Source: Paracoccus versutus
GTDB lineage: Bacteria > Pseudomonadota > Alphaproteobacteria > Rhodobacterales > Rhodobacteraceae
Direction: 5' to 3'
NCBI RefSeq assembly: GCF_000763885.1
Contig: NZ_JRKO01000049.1
Coordinates: 1-42,024, forward strand
DNA: 42,024 bases
Shown: positions 7,805 through 16,218 of the stretch, one piece after another
Layout of the letters: every line of letters begins with the position of its first letter
Position numbering within the stretch: the stretch's first letter is position 1
Notes under the pieces: model-generated
What the model was told of the DNA's origin: nothing
What the model saw: the letters and a program-made list of their open reading frames with translations, nothing else
Database searches by the model: none
Program-made: the position numbers and the translations under genes

Positions 7805-8395
7805 TCAGGGTTGGGCCTCGTCCGGGGCCGGATAGGCTGCGACGATCAGCCGGTGCGGCCGGCCGGCCGGCGCGCTTTCGTCGTGATAGCGCGTCGCGAG
7901 CGCCGCGACGGCGTTGGTCAGATCGGCGGCGAAGGCGGCCCGCTCGGCCGGCGAGCGGAAGCGGATGGTGCTGTCGATGGACAGCGTGGCAAGCCGCTTG
8001 TCCTTTTGCCGCGCGGCGCGCCACAGGGCGCCCACCTCGCGCAGGATGCGGGCGGCGAGCGCGATCAGATAGCTCGCCGACAGACGGTCGTTGCTGCGGG
8101 CCGGATCAGCACCGATCGGTCCCAGGGCCGCGGGCGAGACGACGTAAGAAGCCGCCGTCGCCGCCATCAGCCGCTCGATCAGCCCGCCCCATTGGCGCTG
8201 TTCCACCGCCCTGACAAGGCCGTGATCCTCCAGCACCCGGAGATGATAGTTCACCTTCTGGCGTGTCAGCCCGACGCGCGCGGCGAGCGAGGCGGCCGAT
8301 GCCGGCTCGGAAAGCTCGGCCAGTAGGCGGGCCTTGATCGGGTCCAGCGCAGCCACGGCAGCAGCGGGATTGTCGATGACATCGAGATCGAGCAT
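7805..8395 (-). CDS. ArsR-family transcriptional regulator
   Basis: A 196-aa protein with a winged helix-turn-helix at about residues 17-65 (ARLLAELSEP..SLAARVGLTRQKVNYHLRVLEDHGLV). The C-terminal 120 residues have no metal-binding cysteines, so this is not a classical metal sensor. I chose ATG 8393-8395; the frame runs on to 8635 but that extension overlaps an operator-like dyad and lacks regulator character. It is the first gene of a leftward operon with the SRPBCC protein. The dyad 16 bp upstream (8411-8430) is a likely autoregulatory operator. Confidence 0.87.
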   Translation of the reverse strand: MLDLDVIDNPAAAVAALDPIKARLLAELSEPASAASLAARVGLTRQKVNYHLRVLEDHGLVRAVEQRQWGGLIERLMAATAASYVVSPAALGPIGADPARSNDRLSASYLIALAARILREVGALWRAARQKDKRLATLSIDSTIRFRSPAERAAFAADLTNAVAALATRYHDESAPAGRPHRLIVAAYPAPDEAQP

Positions 8396-8410
8396 GGAGG
8401 CATCATCACA

Positions 8411-8430
8411 TTGACAGATATTTTTGTCAA
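8411..8430 (-). promoter_or_regulatory. operator-like dyad upstream of the arsR-type gene
   Basis: TTGACA and TGTCAA arms flank an 8-bp AT-rich centre within a GC-rich region, 16 bp before the start codon. On the gene strand the outer arm also reads TTGACA, a consensus -35 box. The position fits repression by the ArsR-type protein it precedes. Confidence 0.6.
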
Positions 8431-8631
8431 TGCGGGTTGCCGCGACCTTTGGGGCCGGTCCCGAGGATTGTCGGCAGGACAGGCGTGGCCATGACTGCGG
8501 CGCGGCGGATACGGACCAGCACCGGCATCCGCGCCACCGTGACCAAACCTCGTATTCGGCTCGCGAGCGCGATGCGCTGGCCTGGACCACGGCACCGCCC
8601 CTTCCGACGCGCCGGATTTGGACCGCGCTTT

Positions 8632-9090
8632 TCACGAAGCGCAGGCCTGGGCGATGGACAGGCTGTTCTCATAGAGATGATGGCGGGTGATCCGGCCATC
8701 CTCGACCGTGAGGCGCAGGGCGAAAGGACCTTCGAAGGATTTGCCCGTCGCCCGCACTGTGCCCGACAGATGCCCCATCAGGACGGCGTCGGCGCCATCG
8801 ACAAGCAAGGCATCGACCGAGGCCCGCACGTCCTCGGGCACCGTATATTGCATCAGTTCGGTGAACTGGGCCGCGCAGTCGGCAGCGGTGGATCGCGGCC
8901 GGATCCAGGGGGCGGCCGGGTTCTCGGCAAGCAGCCAGTCCACCTCATCGGCGAACAGCGAGGCCAGGCGCGCCGTGTCGCCCGCCAGCCGGGCGGCGAG
9001 GAACTGCTGCACGACGGCCCGGGTCCGGTCGGCGACGTCCTCGGCAGACGTGGTGGCTTGCGACGGCGGGCGGTGGTAGTCTTCAGGCAT
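8632..9090 (-). CDS. SnoaL-like/NTF2-fold protein
   Basis: A 152-aa protein of the SnoaL-like, NTF2-fold superfamily. It shows the family pattern VQQFLAARLAGDTARLASLFADEVDWLL at residues 27-55, a middle segment with a conserved hydrophobic strand (VLMGHLSGTVRATGK), and the closing DGRITRHHLYEN. Members act as ketosteroid-isomerase-like enzymes or ligand binders; the substrate here is unknown. ATG at 9088-9090 follows AAGGAGATGATC with proper spacing; the ATG 6 bp upstream would abut the Shine-Dalgarno sequence. It is divergent from an XRE regulator across a strong dyad, the usual layout for a regulator and its target. Confidence 0.85.
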   Translation of the reverse strand: MPEDYHRPPSQATTSAEDVADRTRAVVQQFLAARLAGDTARLASLFADEVDWLLAENPAAPWIRPRSTAADCAAQFTELMQYTVPEDVRASVDALLVDGADAVLMGHLSGTVRATGKSFEGPFALRLTVEDGRITRHHLYENSLSIAQACAS

Positions 9091-9161
9091 GATCATCTCC
9101 TTAAAGCGGGTGCCGCCCTGCCGGATGGCGGGGCGATGCCCCTTCATCGCGAATCGGCGTT

Positions 9162-9195
9162 GCGAAAGCGATTACCCCGCAGGTAATCGTTTCGC
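9162..9195. promoter_or_regulatory. probable operator dyad between divergent genes
   Basis: Arms 9162-9176 and 9182-9195 are reverse complements over 14 bp apart from one inserted base in the left arm; the right arm is GGTAATCGTTTCGC. The dyad lies midway between the SnoaL-like gene and the XRE regulator, 27 bp before the regulator's start. It is a likely binding site of the XRE protein, controlling both genes. Confidence 0.72.
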
Positions 9196-9222
9196 CGCCG
9201 CGCCTGCGTCGAGCGTCCTGCC

Positions 9223-10020
9223 ATGAGCGACGTGACCGGCAGTGCGGGGGAATTGCTGCGCCGATGGCGGCAGAGGCGCGCGCTCAGCCAGCTTGCGCTG
9301 GCAAGCGAGGCGGAGATTTCCCAGCGTCATCTCAGCTTCCTGGAGTCCGGGCGATCCCGGCCAAGCCGGGACATGGTGCTGCATCTCGGCGAAAGGCTGG
9401 ACATTCCGCTGCGGGAGCGCAACCTGATCCTGTCCGCAGCGGGCCATGCACCGCATTACCCGCATCGCGGGCCGGATGCCCCGGAACTCTCGGCTGTGCG
9501 CGGGATGATCGACCGCGTCCTGCAAGGCCATCTGCCTCATCCCGCCCTTGCGGTGGATCGCCACTGGACGCTCTTGGCAGCGAATCCGGCGGCCCTGAAG
9601 CTGATGGCCGGCGTCGCTCCGCATCTGCTGGAGGGCGAGGTCAATGTCCTGCGGCTGAGCCTTCACCCCGACGGGCTGGCCCCGCGCATTCTCAACCTGC
9701 CGGAATGGCGTGCCCACCTGCTGGCCCGGCTGAAGCACGACATCAGGCAGTCGGCGGATCCGACGCTGGCCGCGCTTCACGACGAAATCGCCGCCTTTCC
9801 GTTCCCCGCAAGCACGACGCCACCAGCCTCGGATCCCGACCGGGAAGGGCGCATCGCGGTGCCGCTGAGGCTGCGAAGCGGTGCGGGGGCCCTGTCCTTT
9901 CTCAGCACCACCACCGTCTTCGGCACCGCCACCGACGTGACCCTGTCCGAGATGACCATCGAGGCGTTCCTTCCAGCCGACGACAGGACTGCCAGGGCAA
10001 TGATGCAGGCCGAGGGCTGA
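9223..10020 (+). CDS. XRE regulator with MmyB-like ligand-binding domain
   Basis: A 265-aa transcriptional regulator. The N-terminal helix-turn-helix is at about residues 8-65 (LLRRWRQRRALSQLALASEAEISQRHLSFLESGRSRPSR). Residues about 95-260 match the MmyB-like PAS-type ligand-binding domain (HPALAVDRHWTLLAANPAAL, LNLPEWRAHLLARL, FGTATDVTLSEMTIEAFLPAD). This pairing is common in Proteobacteria and Actinobacteria, where such proteins often control an adjacent divergent gene for a small oxidoreductase or SnoaL protein. Here that is the gene at 8632-9090. The ATG start follows the dyad operator; autoregulation is inferred. Confidence 0.92.
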   Translation: MSDVTGSAGELLRRWRQRRALSQLALASEAEISQRHLSFLESGRSRPSRDMVLHLGERLDIPLRERNLILSAAGHAPHYPHRGPDAPELSAVRGMIDRVLQGHLPHPALAVDRHWTLLAANPAALKLMAGVAPHLLEGEVNVLRLSLHPDGLAPRILNLPEWRAHLLARLKHDIRQSADPTLAALHDEIAAFPFPASTTPPASDPDREGRIAVPLRLRSGAGALSFLSTTTVFGTATDVTLSEMTIEAFLPADDRTARAMMQAEG

Positions 10021-10171
10021 GCGCTTTGGAAACCGGTGACCGCGTCTGACTGCTGGGGAAAGGTTGCCGCCAACCGGTCTTCCAGGCGGTAGAAAGACCG
10101 CAGCACGCGACGAGATGCTCACTGGCCGGCTGGAACTTTGCGCATTCCCCTGCTTTCGCTATGCTTGGGAG

Positions 10172-10855
10172 ATGCAGCGCTCCGGTCGGCTTCTTCAACT
10201 CCTGCAGACGCTCCGTGAGCGGCGGGGCGCCGTCACGGCAAAAGCCCTGGCGCAACGGTTCGACGTCTCGGAGCGCACGATCTACCGCGACATGGAAACC
10301 CTGCTGGAACTCGGCGTGTCGGTCGAGGGCGCAGCGGGCACGGGTTTCGTCCTGCGCCCGGGTTTCTTCCTGCCGCCGATGGCCCTGACGCAGGACGAAG
10401 CCGATGCCGTCCTTCTGGGCCTGCGCTTCGTGCAGGCGCGCGGCGACAGCGAGATCGCGAAGGCCGCCGATACCGCCCTGATCAAGATCGCGGAGGGCAT
10501 GGGAGACGGCGCCGAGGCACGGATGCGCAGGAGCGGCCTGACCGTCGGCCCGTCCGAGAACGGTCGACCGGAGGAATTGGCGGCGATCCGGCAGGCCATG
10601 CGGAATCGCCGGAAATTGCGGATCACCTATCGGGCCCAGAACGCGATTCTGCGCAGCCGCATCGTTTGGCCTGTCGCGCTTGGTTTCCTCGACCGGGCCG
10701 AGATGCTGGCAGCATGGTGCGAGTTGCGGGATGGCTTCCGGCACTTCCGGCTCGACCGCATCGACGCCCTGTCCCTGCTGGAGGAAGAGATCCCGCGATC
10801 CCGCGACAACCTTCTGGCCGCCTATCGCCGCAGCGAACCTCATGCGAATATCTGA
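10172..10855 (+). CDS. HTH/WYL-domain (YafY-type) transcriptional regulator
   Basis: A 227-aa regulator. A DeoR-like winged HTH lies at about residues 3-55 (RLLQLLQTLRERRGAVTAKALAQRFDVSERTIYRDMETLLELG), followed by a WYL domain at about 135-215 with the segments LRITYRAQ and FRHFRLDRIDAL. WYL domains sense ligands, often nucleic-acid related. I chose ATG 10172-10174 because it starts the HTH directly; the upstream frame to 10064 lacks regulator character. The NmrA-type oxidoreductase gene starts 72 bp downstream on the same strand and is the likely target or partner. Confidence 0.88.
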   Translation: MQRSGRLLQLLQTLRERRGAVTAKALAQRFDVSERTIYRDMETLLELGVSVEGAAGTGFVLRPGFFLPPMALTQDEADAVLLGLRFVQARGDSEIAKAADTALIKIAEGMGDGAEARMRRSGLTVGPSENGRPEELAAIRQAMRNRRKLRITYRAQNAILRSRIVWPVALGFLDRAEMLAAWCELRDGFRHFRLDRIDALSLLEEEIPRSRDNLLAAYRRSEPHANI

Positions 10856-10927
10856 GCCCCGGCTCCTGACATCTTCTGTCGATTCCCGATGGTAAACCCC
10901 GACCCATCAATCGGAAAGGAGATCGGG

Positions 10928-11782
10928 ATGCATATCATTCTTGGCGGAACCGGGCGGGTCGGATCGGCGGCGGCCCGCGCGCTGCTGGAGCAAGGACAGG
11001 AGGTAACGGTCGTCACCCGCGACGAAAGCCGTGGCGAAGAGCTGAAGCAGGCGGGCGCGAGGATCGCCGTTGCCGATATCCGCGACGTCGATGCCTTGCG
11101 GCGGGTATTCCGGACCGGCCGGCGCGCCTTCCTGCTCAACCCGCCAGCTGACCCGTCGGGCGACACCGATGCGGAAGAGCGCAGGAATGTGGCGGCCATC
11201 GTTGCGGCGCTGGAGGGGTCGGGGCTTGAGAAGGTCGTCGGGCAATCGACCTATGGGGCCTTTGAGGGGACGCGCTGCGGCGATCTTACCGTCCTGCATG
11301 AATTCGAGCGGGCATTGATGCAGCAGCCCATCCCCGCCGCGATCAACCGGGGCGGATATTACATGAGCAACTGGGCCGGAATGGCGGAAGCGGTGCGGAT
11401 CGGCGGCAGCCTGCCCAGCTTTCTTCCCGCCGATCTCGTGATTCCGATGGTTGCGCCGGCCGATCTTGGCCAGGCGGCCGCGCGACGTCTCATGTCGGGC
11501 ACGGAGGACGTCGGCATCAAGCATGTGGAGGGGCCGGACCGCTACACGGCCAAGGACGTCGCCGCCGCCTTCGCGCGGGCGATGGGCCAAAAGGTGGCGG
11601 TGCAGGAGATCCCGCGGGATGCGCTGGAGGACGTCTTTCGACAGTCCGGGTTCTCGGCAGCGGCAGCGGCATCCTATGCCTGCATGACCCGTCGGCTGAT
11701 CGACGGCAAGGCCGACACGACGGATCAGCCGATCCGGGGCAGAATCTCGTTGGAGAGCTATGTCGCTTCCGTCCTGGGCTAA
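10928..11782 (+). CDS. NmrA-like NAD(P)-binding oxidoreductase
   Basis: A 284-aa atypical short-chain dehydrogenase. The Rossmann motif GGTGRVG is at residues 6-12 and the dinucleotide-binding strand order follows (VTVVTRDESR, IAVADIRDVDAL, AFLLNPPADP, VVGQSTYGA). The active-site YxxxK of classical SDRs is not seen, as is usual for NmrA/TMR-type proteins, some of which act as redox sensors. The start, ATG at 10928 after AAAGGAGATCGGG, is supported over the GTG/ATG further upstream. It follows a YafY-type regulator, a common pairing for stress-responsive oxidoreductases. The substrate is unknown. Confidence 0.88.
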   Translation: MHIILGGTGRVGSAAARALLEQGQEVTVVTRDESRGEELKQAGARIAVADIRDVDALRRVFRTGRRAFLLNPPADPSGDTDAEERRNVAAIVAALEGSGLEKVVGQSTYGAFEGTRCGDLTVLHEFERALMQQPIPAAINRGGYYMSNWAGMAEAVRIGGSLPSFLPADLVIPMVAPADLGQAAARRLMSGTEDVGIKHVEGPDRYTAKDVAAAFARAMGQKVAVQEIPRDALEDVFRQSGFSAAAAASYACMTRRLIDGKADTTDQPIRGRISLESYVASVLG

Positions 11783-11954
11783 CTGGGAGCCGATGCCGAC
11801 CCTTGTAGCCTTCGCCTGCCGCCCCTAGATTCCGCCCATGATGTTCATGTCCACATTCTTCCCGCTGATCTGAACGGCCCTGCCCGTACGGCGCGTTCGC
11901 GCCATCAGATCGATACCGGCGCCTGCGATCCAGGCGCCAAGCGGAGAATGCATC

Positions 11955-12743
11955 ATGACCAATTCCAAACCATCCGGCCTGACCGAGCGTCAGGTCCAGA
12001 ACTTCATCGACAACGGCTTCGTCAGGATCGACGGTGCCTTTTCCACCGATCTCGCCCGGCAATGCCGGGACGAGTTGTGGGCGGAGATGGGCCTTGCGCC
12101 CGACCGGCCCGAAGGCTGGACACAGCCGATCATCCGCATCGCGTCGATGTCCACCCCTGCCTTCGTCCAGGCCGCCAACACCCCGCTGCTGCACAGAGCC
12201 TACGACCAGCTTGCCGGGCCGGGGCGCTGGATCCCGCCGCGGGGGCTGGGCAGCTTCCCGATCCGCTTTCCCTCGCCCGATGCCCTCGGCGACGACGGCT
12301 GGCATGTGGATATGAGTTTCGGCGACAGCCCGGATTTCATGGAGTGGCGGGCCAATGTCAAAAGCAGCCGCCGCGCCCTGCTGATGCTGTTCCTGTTCTC
12401 GGATGTGGGACCCGACGACGCGCCGACCCGGATCAAGAAGGGCTCGCATATGACCATCGCGCGCGAATTGCTGCCCCATGGCGAAGCCGGCGCGACGCTG
12501 CGGCAATTGTCGGCGGACGGCTATGCCTCGACGGAACGCTGCCCCGAGGCGCTGGCGACGGGCGCGGCAGGCACAGTCTATCTGTGCCACCCGTTCCTGG
12601 TCCATGCGGCGCAACCGCATCGGGGGTTGCGGCCCCGCTTCATGGCGCAGCCGCCCCTGCTGCCCAGGGGCGAGTTCGACCCCGCCCTGCCGCCCTCGCC
12701 GGTCCAGATCGCGATCCGCAGAGCCTGCGGGCTGACCTACTGA
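11955..12743 (+). CDS. PhyH-like Fe(II)/2-oxoglutarate dioxygenase
   Basis: A 262-aa protein of the phytanoyl-CoA dioxygenase superfamily. The opening LTERQVQNFIDNGFVRIDGAFS is typical. The iron ligands are H117 and D119 (WHVDMS), with a distal His in CHPFLVHAAQPHRG (H217 or H222) and an Arg just after it that would hold 2-oxoglutarate. The reaction is hydroxylation or a related oxidation with 2-oxoglutarate and O2; the substrate cannot be told. ATG at 11955 follows GCGGAGAATGCATC. The gene stands alone, with a 170-bp empty leader. Confidence 0.85.
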   Translation: MTNSKPSGLTERQVQNFIDNGFVRIDGAFSTDLARQCRDELWAEMGLAPDRPEGWTQPIIRIASMSTPAFVQAANTPLLHRAYDQLAGPGRWIPPRGLGSFPIRFPSPDALGDDGWHVDMSFGDSPDFMEWRANVKSSRRALLMLFLFSDVGPDDAPTRIKKGSHMTIARELLPHGEAGATLRQLSADGYASTERCPEALATGAAGTVYLCHPFLVHAAQPHRGLRPRFMAQPPLLPRGEFDPALPPSPVQIAIRRACGLTY

Positions 12744-12849
12744 AACCGCCAAGGTCCGGGGCTGCCATGCGGCCCCGGATCCAGGCAAGTTCGGGCTTGT
12801 CGGCAATGGCATGTCGGGCAAGATGATCGGGCCACTCGCGGAGAGTTCC

Positions 12850-13359
12850 ATGCGCCCCTGCCTGACCGCCCTTGCCCTGTTCTGCCTGCCGCAGGCCGCC
12901 TTGGCCGAGTGCAACGGCGAGGTGCTGATCTCCTGCGATACCGGCAAAGGCAGGCACCTCGAGGTCTGCATCGAGCCGGGGGATTCCCAGGGCAACGGCG
13001 CCTTCACCTATGCCTTCGGTCCCAAGGGGCAGCCGGACCTGACCCTGCGCGAGGAACTCAGCGCCGGCACCGCCACGCCCTGGAGCGGCGTCGGCAGGGC
13101 GATCTGGGAAAGCGTCGCCTTCCGCAACGGCGGCCACAGCTACGAGGCATGGCACAGCGTGGACCGGCTGACGGAAGACCCAACCCTGGAGGCCGGCGTC
13201 AATGTCCTGCGCGGCGAGGACCTGCTGGCCTCACTGACCTGCGAAAGCGGGCCCGGCACGGTGATCGCGCCCCTGTTCACCATTCACGACGCGATGACGG
13301 CTGCGGGCTTCTGCCGCGACCTGAACCGCCACGAATGGCGGCGGGGCGGTTGCGGCTGA
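12850..13359 (+). CDS. secreted hypothetical protein, 169 aa
   Basis: The N-terminus MRPCLTALALFCLPQAALA reads as a Sec signal peptide, probably cut before ECNGE. The mature part has six cysteines (at NGEVLISC, EVCIEPG, LTCESG, GFCRDL, RGGCG and the first after cleavage), consistent with periplasmic disulfides. I do not recognise a named function. ATG at 12850 follows GCGGAGAGTTCC; an in-frame ATG at 12811 would bury the signal peptide. It converges on the ABC-F gene, with 4 bp between the stops. Confidence 0.8.
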   Translation: MRPCLTALALFCLPQAALAECNGEVLISCDTGKGRHLEVCIEPGDSQGNGAFTYAFGPKGQPDLTLREELSAGTATPWSGVGRAIWESVAFRNGGHSYEAWHSVDRLTEDPTLEAGVNVLRGEDLLASLTCESGPGTVIAPLFTIHDAMTAAGFCRDLNRHEWRRGGCG

Positions 13360-13363
13360 GCCC

Positions 13364-14941
13364 CTACAGCCTAACGGTCCGGTCCAGCGCCAGCCTGTCG
13401 AGGAACGCGGCATCGTGGCTGACCACCAGCAGCGCGCCGTCATAGCCGGCCAGCGCCGCCTCCAGCGCCTCGGTCGCGTCGAGGTCCAGATGGTTCGTCG
13501 GCTCGTCCAGGATCAGCAGCGGCGGCGGCACGGCCTGCCCCAGGGTGCAGGCCAGACCCGCGCGCAGCCTTTCGCCGCCGCTGAGGCTGTCCGCCTGCCG
13601 CAAGGCGTCATCCGCACGGAAGCGGAAGCGCGCCAACGCCGCGCGGGCCTGGTTCTCGTCGGCCTGCGGGTTCAGGCGCAGGAAATTCCCGCGCAGGGTC
13701 AGGCCGGGGTCCAGCAGGCCCAGATGCTGGTCCAGCAGCGCGAAGGGAACCCGCAGATCGACCGTGCCTTGCAAGGGCGCCAGCCGCCCCGTAACCAGCG
13801 CCAGCAGCGTCGTCTTGCCGCTGCCGTTGGGGCCGTGGATCGCGATGCGCTCGGGGCCCGTGATCGCCAGCGACAGATTGCGGATCACCGGGCGCGCCGG
13901 ATCATGCCCGCCGGTCACATGGTCCAGCCGCAGGACCAGCCTGCCCGGCGGCAGGCCGGTCGGCGCGATCCGCATCTGCAAGGGCTCGATCACCTCCAGC
14001 TTCTCGCGGGCTAAGGCCAAGGCGTCCTCCGCCTCGGCCATCCGCGCCTCGCGCAGGCGGAGATGCGCACCGCCCGCCGCCTCGGCCTGGTCCTTCCAGG
14101 CGTCGAGGATGATGCGCGGCTGGCCCCCCTTCAGATGCAGGTGCCGCCCGGCGCGGTCCTTGCGCGCCTTGCGCTCGGCAGCCTGTTGGGCGCGGCGGCG
14201 GGTCTCGGCACGGGCCTTTCCGGCATCGGCCAGATCGCGGCGGGCGGCATCCAGTTCCACCTGTTTCAGCGCCCGATAAGTGCTGTAATTGCCGCCATAG
14301 CGGGTCGCGCCAAGGCTGGTCAGTTCGACGATGGCATCCATCCCTTCCAGCAGTTCGCGGTCATGGCTGACCACGATGGCCGCGCCGCGCCAGCCCCGGA
14401 TCAACTCGGCCACCGCCCGCCGCCCCTCGCGGTCGAGATTGTTCGTCGGCTCGTCCAGCAGCAGCAGATCGGGTTCCGCGAAGACCAGCGCGGCCAGCGC
14501 CGCCCGCGTCCGCTGCCCGCCCGAAAGCGAGGCCAGCGGGATATCGGGCGGAACGGAAAGCCCGCAGCGCAGCAGCGCGGCCTCGATCCGCGCTGGCAGG
14601 GTCCAGTCGGCCTGCGCGAGATCGTCGGCACCGGCCAGCCCGGCCTCGGCCCGGTCCAGCAGGGCCAGCGCGGGGCCTGCGTGAAACAGATCGGCGATGC
14701 TGCCCATGGGCGCGGGTTCGACGTCCTGCCGCAGCACGACCAGGCGCGGCGGCGCATGGACGCTGCCCGATTGCGGCGCGAGTTCGCCCGTGATCAGGCG
14801 CAGAAGCGTGGTCTTGCCGCTGCCGTTGCGCCCGACGAGGCCGGTGCACTCGGGGCCGAAGCTCAGGTTCAGGCCGGTAAAAAGCGGGGTGCCGTCAGGG
14901 GTGGTGTGTGACAGGCCGGAAAGCGTGACGGAGGCAGGCAT
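13364..14941 (-). CDS. ABC-F family ATPase
   Basis: A 525-aa protein with two ABC nucleotide-binding domains and no membrane segments, the ABC-F layout. Domain 1 has Walker A GRNGSGKTT at residues 37-45, signature LSGGQRTRAALA and Walker B LLLLDEPTNNLD. Domain 2 has GPNGSGKTT, LSGGERLRAGL and LLILDEPTNHLD. Between them lies an Arg/Lys/Ala-rich linker (RRRAQQAAERKARKDRAG) that in this family reaches into the ribosome. ABC-F proteins act as translation factors or ribosome-protection proteins. Many alphaproteobacteria carry several; I cannot tell whether this one gives antibiotic resistance. Confidence 0.93.
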   Translation of the reverse strand: MPASVTLSGLSHTTPDGTPLFTGLNLSFGPECTGLVGRNGSGKTTLLRLITGELAPQSGSVHAPPRLVVLRQDVEPAPMGSIADLFHAGPALALLDRAEAGLAGADDLAQADWTLPARIEAALLRCGLSVPPDIPLASLSGGQRTRAALAALVFAEPDLLLLDEPTNNLDREGRRAVAELIRGWRGAAIVVSHDRELLEGMDAIVELTSLGATRYGGNYSTYRALKQVELDAARRDLADAGKARAETRRRAQQAAERKARKDRAGRHLHLKGGQPRIILDAWKDQAEAAGGAHLRLREARMAEAEDALALAREKLEVIEPLQMRIAPTGLPPGRLVLRLDHVTGGHDPARPVIRNLSLAITGPERIAIHGPNGSGKTTLLALVTGRLAPLQGTVDLRVPFALLDQHLGLLDPGLTLRGNFLRLNPQADENQARAALARFRFRADDALRQADSLSGGERLRAGLACTLGQAVPPPLLILDEPTNHLDLDATEALEAALAGYDGALLVVSHDAAFLDRLALDRTVRL

Positions 14942-15104
14942 GGGGCATAACTTCTCGCAGCGGATTCGGACGGGCGAAGGCGGCGGGAAGATTGCGCATG
15001 GCGAAAGGGCCTCATGGGTCGGTGTCGGAATGAGATAGGGACTGCTCCACAGGTTGCAAGGGCGTAGCGCCGCGCTTCCAAGCCAGATACCTCGCAGAAA
15101 CCAG

Positions 15105-15317
15105 GTGACAGCGCGGCTGCTGGTCGTGGTCGGCCACTGCTCGATCCACGATCCCGAGACGGCGCTGGACTATGCCGCCCGGCTGATCGGGTCGCTGCTA
15201 AAGATGTGGTGGCGGGACTGGCCCGATGAGCGGTTGCACGCCGCCATGCCCTTGCTGACTAGCGGCGAGGTCGAGAAACTGCATCGGCATTGGCTGGAAA
15301 AGGTGCGAACCTCCTGA
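15105..15317 (+). CDS. small hypothetical protein, about 70 aa
   Basis: The frame from GTG 15105 reads as a compact helical protein (VTARLLVVVGHCSIHD, YAARLIGSLLKMWWRDW, SGEVEKLHRHWLEK). An ATG at 15054 in the same frame is possible but has no ribosome-binding site. A 7-bp hairpin follows the stop, which supports a real transcript end. No family is recognised, and it could be a remnant of a longer gene. Confidence 0.42.
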   Translation: MTARLLVVVGHCSIHDPETALDYAARLIGSLLKMWWRDWPDERLHAAMPLLTSGEVEKLHRHWLEKVRTS

Positions 15318-15323
15318 CAAAGC

Positions 15324-15348
15324 GCGCCCGCTCCTCTGGAACGGGCGC
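15324..15348 (+). terminator. possible terminator hairpin
   Basis: A 7-bp stem GCGCCCG/CGGGCGC with an 11-nt loop begins 7 bp past the stop at 15317. No T-run follows, so only a weak call. Confidence 0.4.
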
Positions 15349-15443
15349 ATCCATGCCGGAACCGCGCGATGGGTGGCCCATGGCCGCATTGCGATTCGGC
15401 CTTCGGGCGGATAGGCAAAGCGTCAGGACGAAGGAGCCGCGTC

Positions 15444-16121
15444 ATGGGCAGATCGGATCGGGATCTCGACCATCTCCACGAACTCCTGTGGGCCCTGCCG
15501 CAGGAAACCTATCCGATGAGCCTGAGCGAGCTCGACGGCTATGTGACCGGCATCCTGTCCTGCCCGGATCTCATCCCGCCCTCCGAATGGCTTCCCCATG
15601 TCTGGGGAGAAACCGGGGATGCCCGGTTCCCCGACCTGGCAACGGCGGAGGCGACGATCTCGGCGGTGATGGCGCATTACAATGCCGTCGCCGCGGAGAT
15701 CGCGCGAAGCCCATGGATCGAGCCGATCTACGAGGTGGATCCGAACAGCGACGAAACGCTCTGGGAGCCTTGGGTCGATGGCTTCACCCGTGCCCTGCGC
15801 CTGCGCCCCGAGGCCTGGCAGGCGATGCTCGAACAGGCCGATGAGGAAACGCGTTCAGCCCTGATCTTCCTGATGGCCCTGCAGGACATCAACGAGGGGA
15901 CCAGCACCTTTACCGACGAGGAAATCGACGAGATCGATCTGGATGCCCCGGATCTGATCCCCAATTGCGTCGCGGCGATCCTGCTCGTCTCGCGCCCAGG
16001 CGTCGTGCTGGAGCCCAGCAATCTCCCTCACGCCCCCACGCAAGGCAAACGTCCAGGCCGGAACGATCCCTGCCCTTGCGGTTCGGGCCGCAAGTACAAG
16101 CAATGCTGCGGCAAGAACTGA
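15444..16121 (+). CDS. YecA/UPF0149-family protein with SEC-C zinc motif
   Basis: A 225-aa cytoplasmic protein. Residues about 5-165 match the UPF0149/YgfB-YecA domain (MSLSELDGYVTGILSCPDLIPPSEWLP, WVDGFTRALRL). The C-terminus carries a SEC-C zinc-binding motif, NDPCPCGSGRKYKQCCGKN, with C210, C212, C221 and C222, as in SecA and YecA. YecA-type proteins bind ribosomes and nascent secretory chains in E. coli. ATG 15444 follows AAGGAG at 15431-15436, so the frame start at 15369 is not used. It stands upstream of an APH(6)-like gene with no sign of functional linkage. Confidence 0.9.
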   Translation: MGRSDRDLDHLHELLWALPQETYPMSLSELDGYVTGILSCPDLIPPSEWLPHVWGETGDARFPDLATAEATISAVMAHYNAVAAEIARSPWIEPIYEVDPNSDETLWEPWVDGFTRALRLRPEAWQAMLEQADEETRSALIFLMALQDINEGTSTFTDEEIDEIDLDAPDLIPNCVAAILLVSRPGVVLEPSNLPHAPTQGKRPGRNDPCPCGSGRKYKQCCGKN

Positions 16122-16218
16122 CGGGGTTGCTGGGACGGGAAATGGCCGCCATACCGTGCATCCGCTTGGCTCCGGGCCCACGGCATTGCCAGCGTGCCCT
16201 GCAGCCCGGAGAATGCTG

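Noticed and set aside
13364..14941. ABC transporter ATPase for an importer or exporter
   Set aside because: Two ABC domains in one chain, no membrane partner and a basic linker indicate ABC-F, not a transporter.
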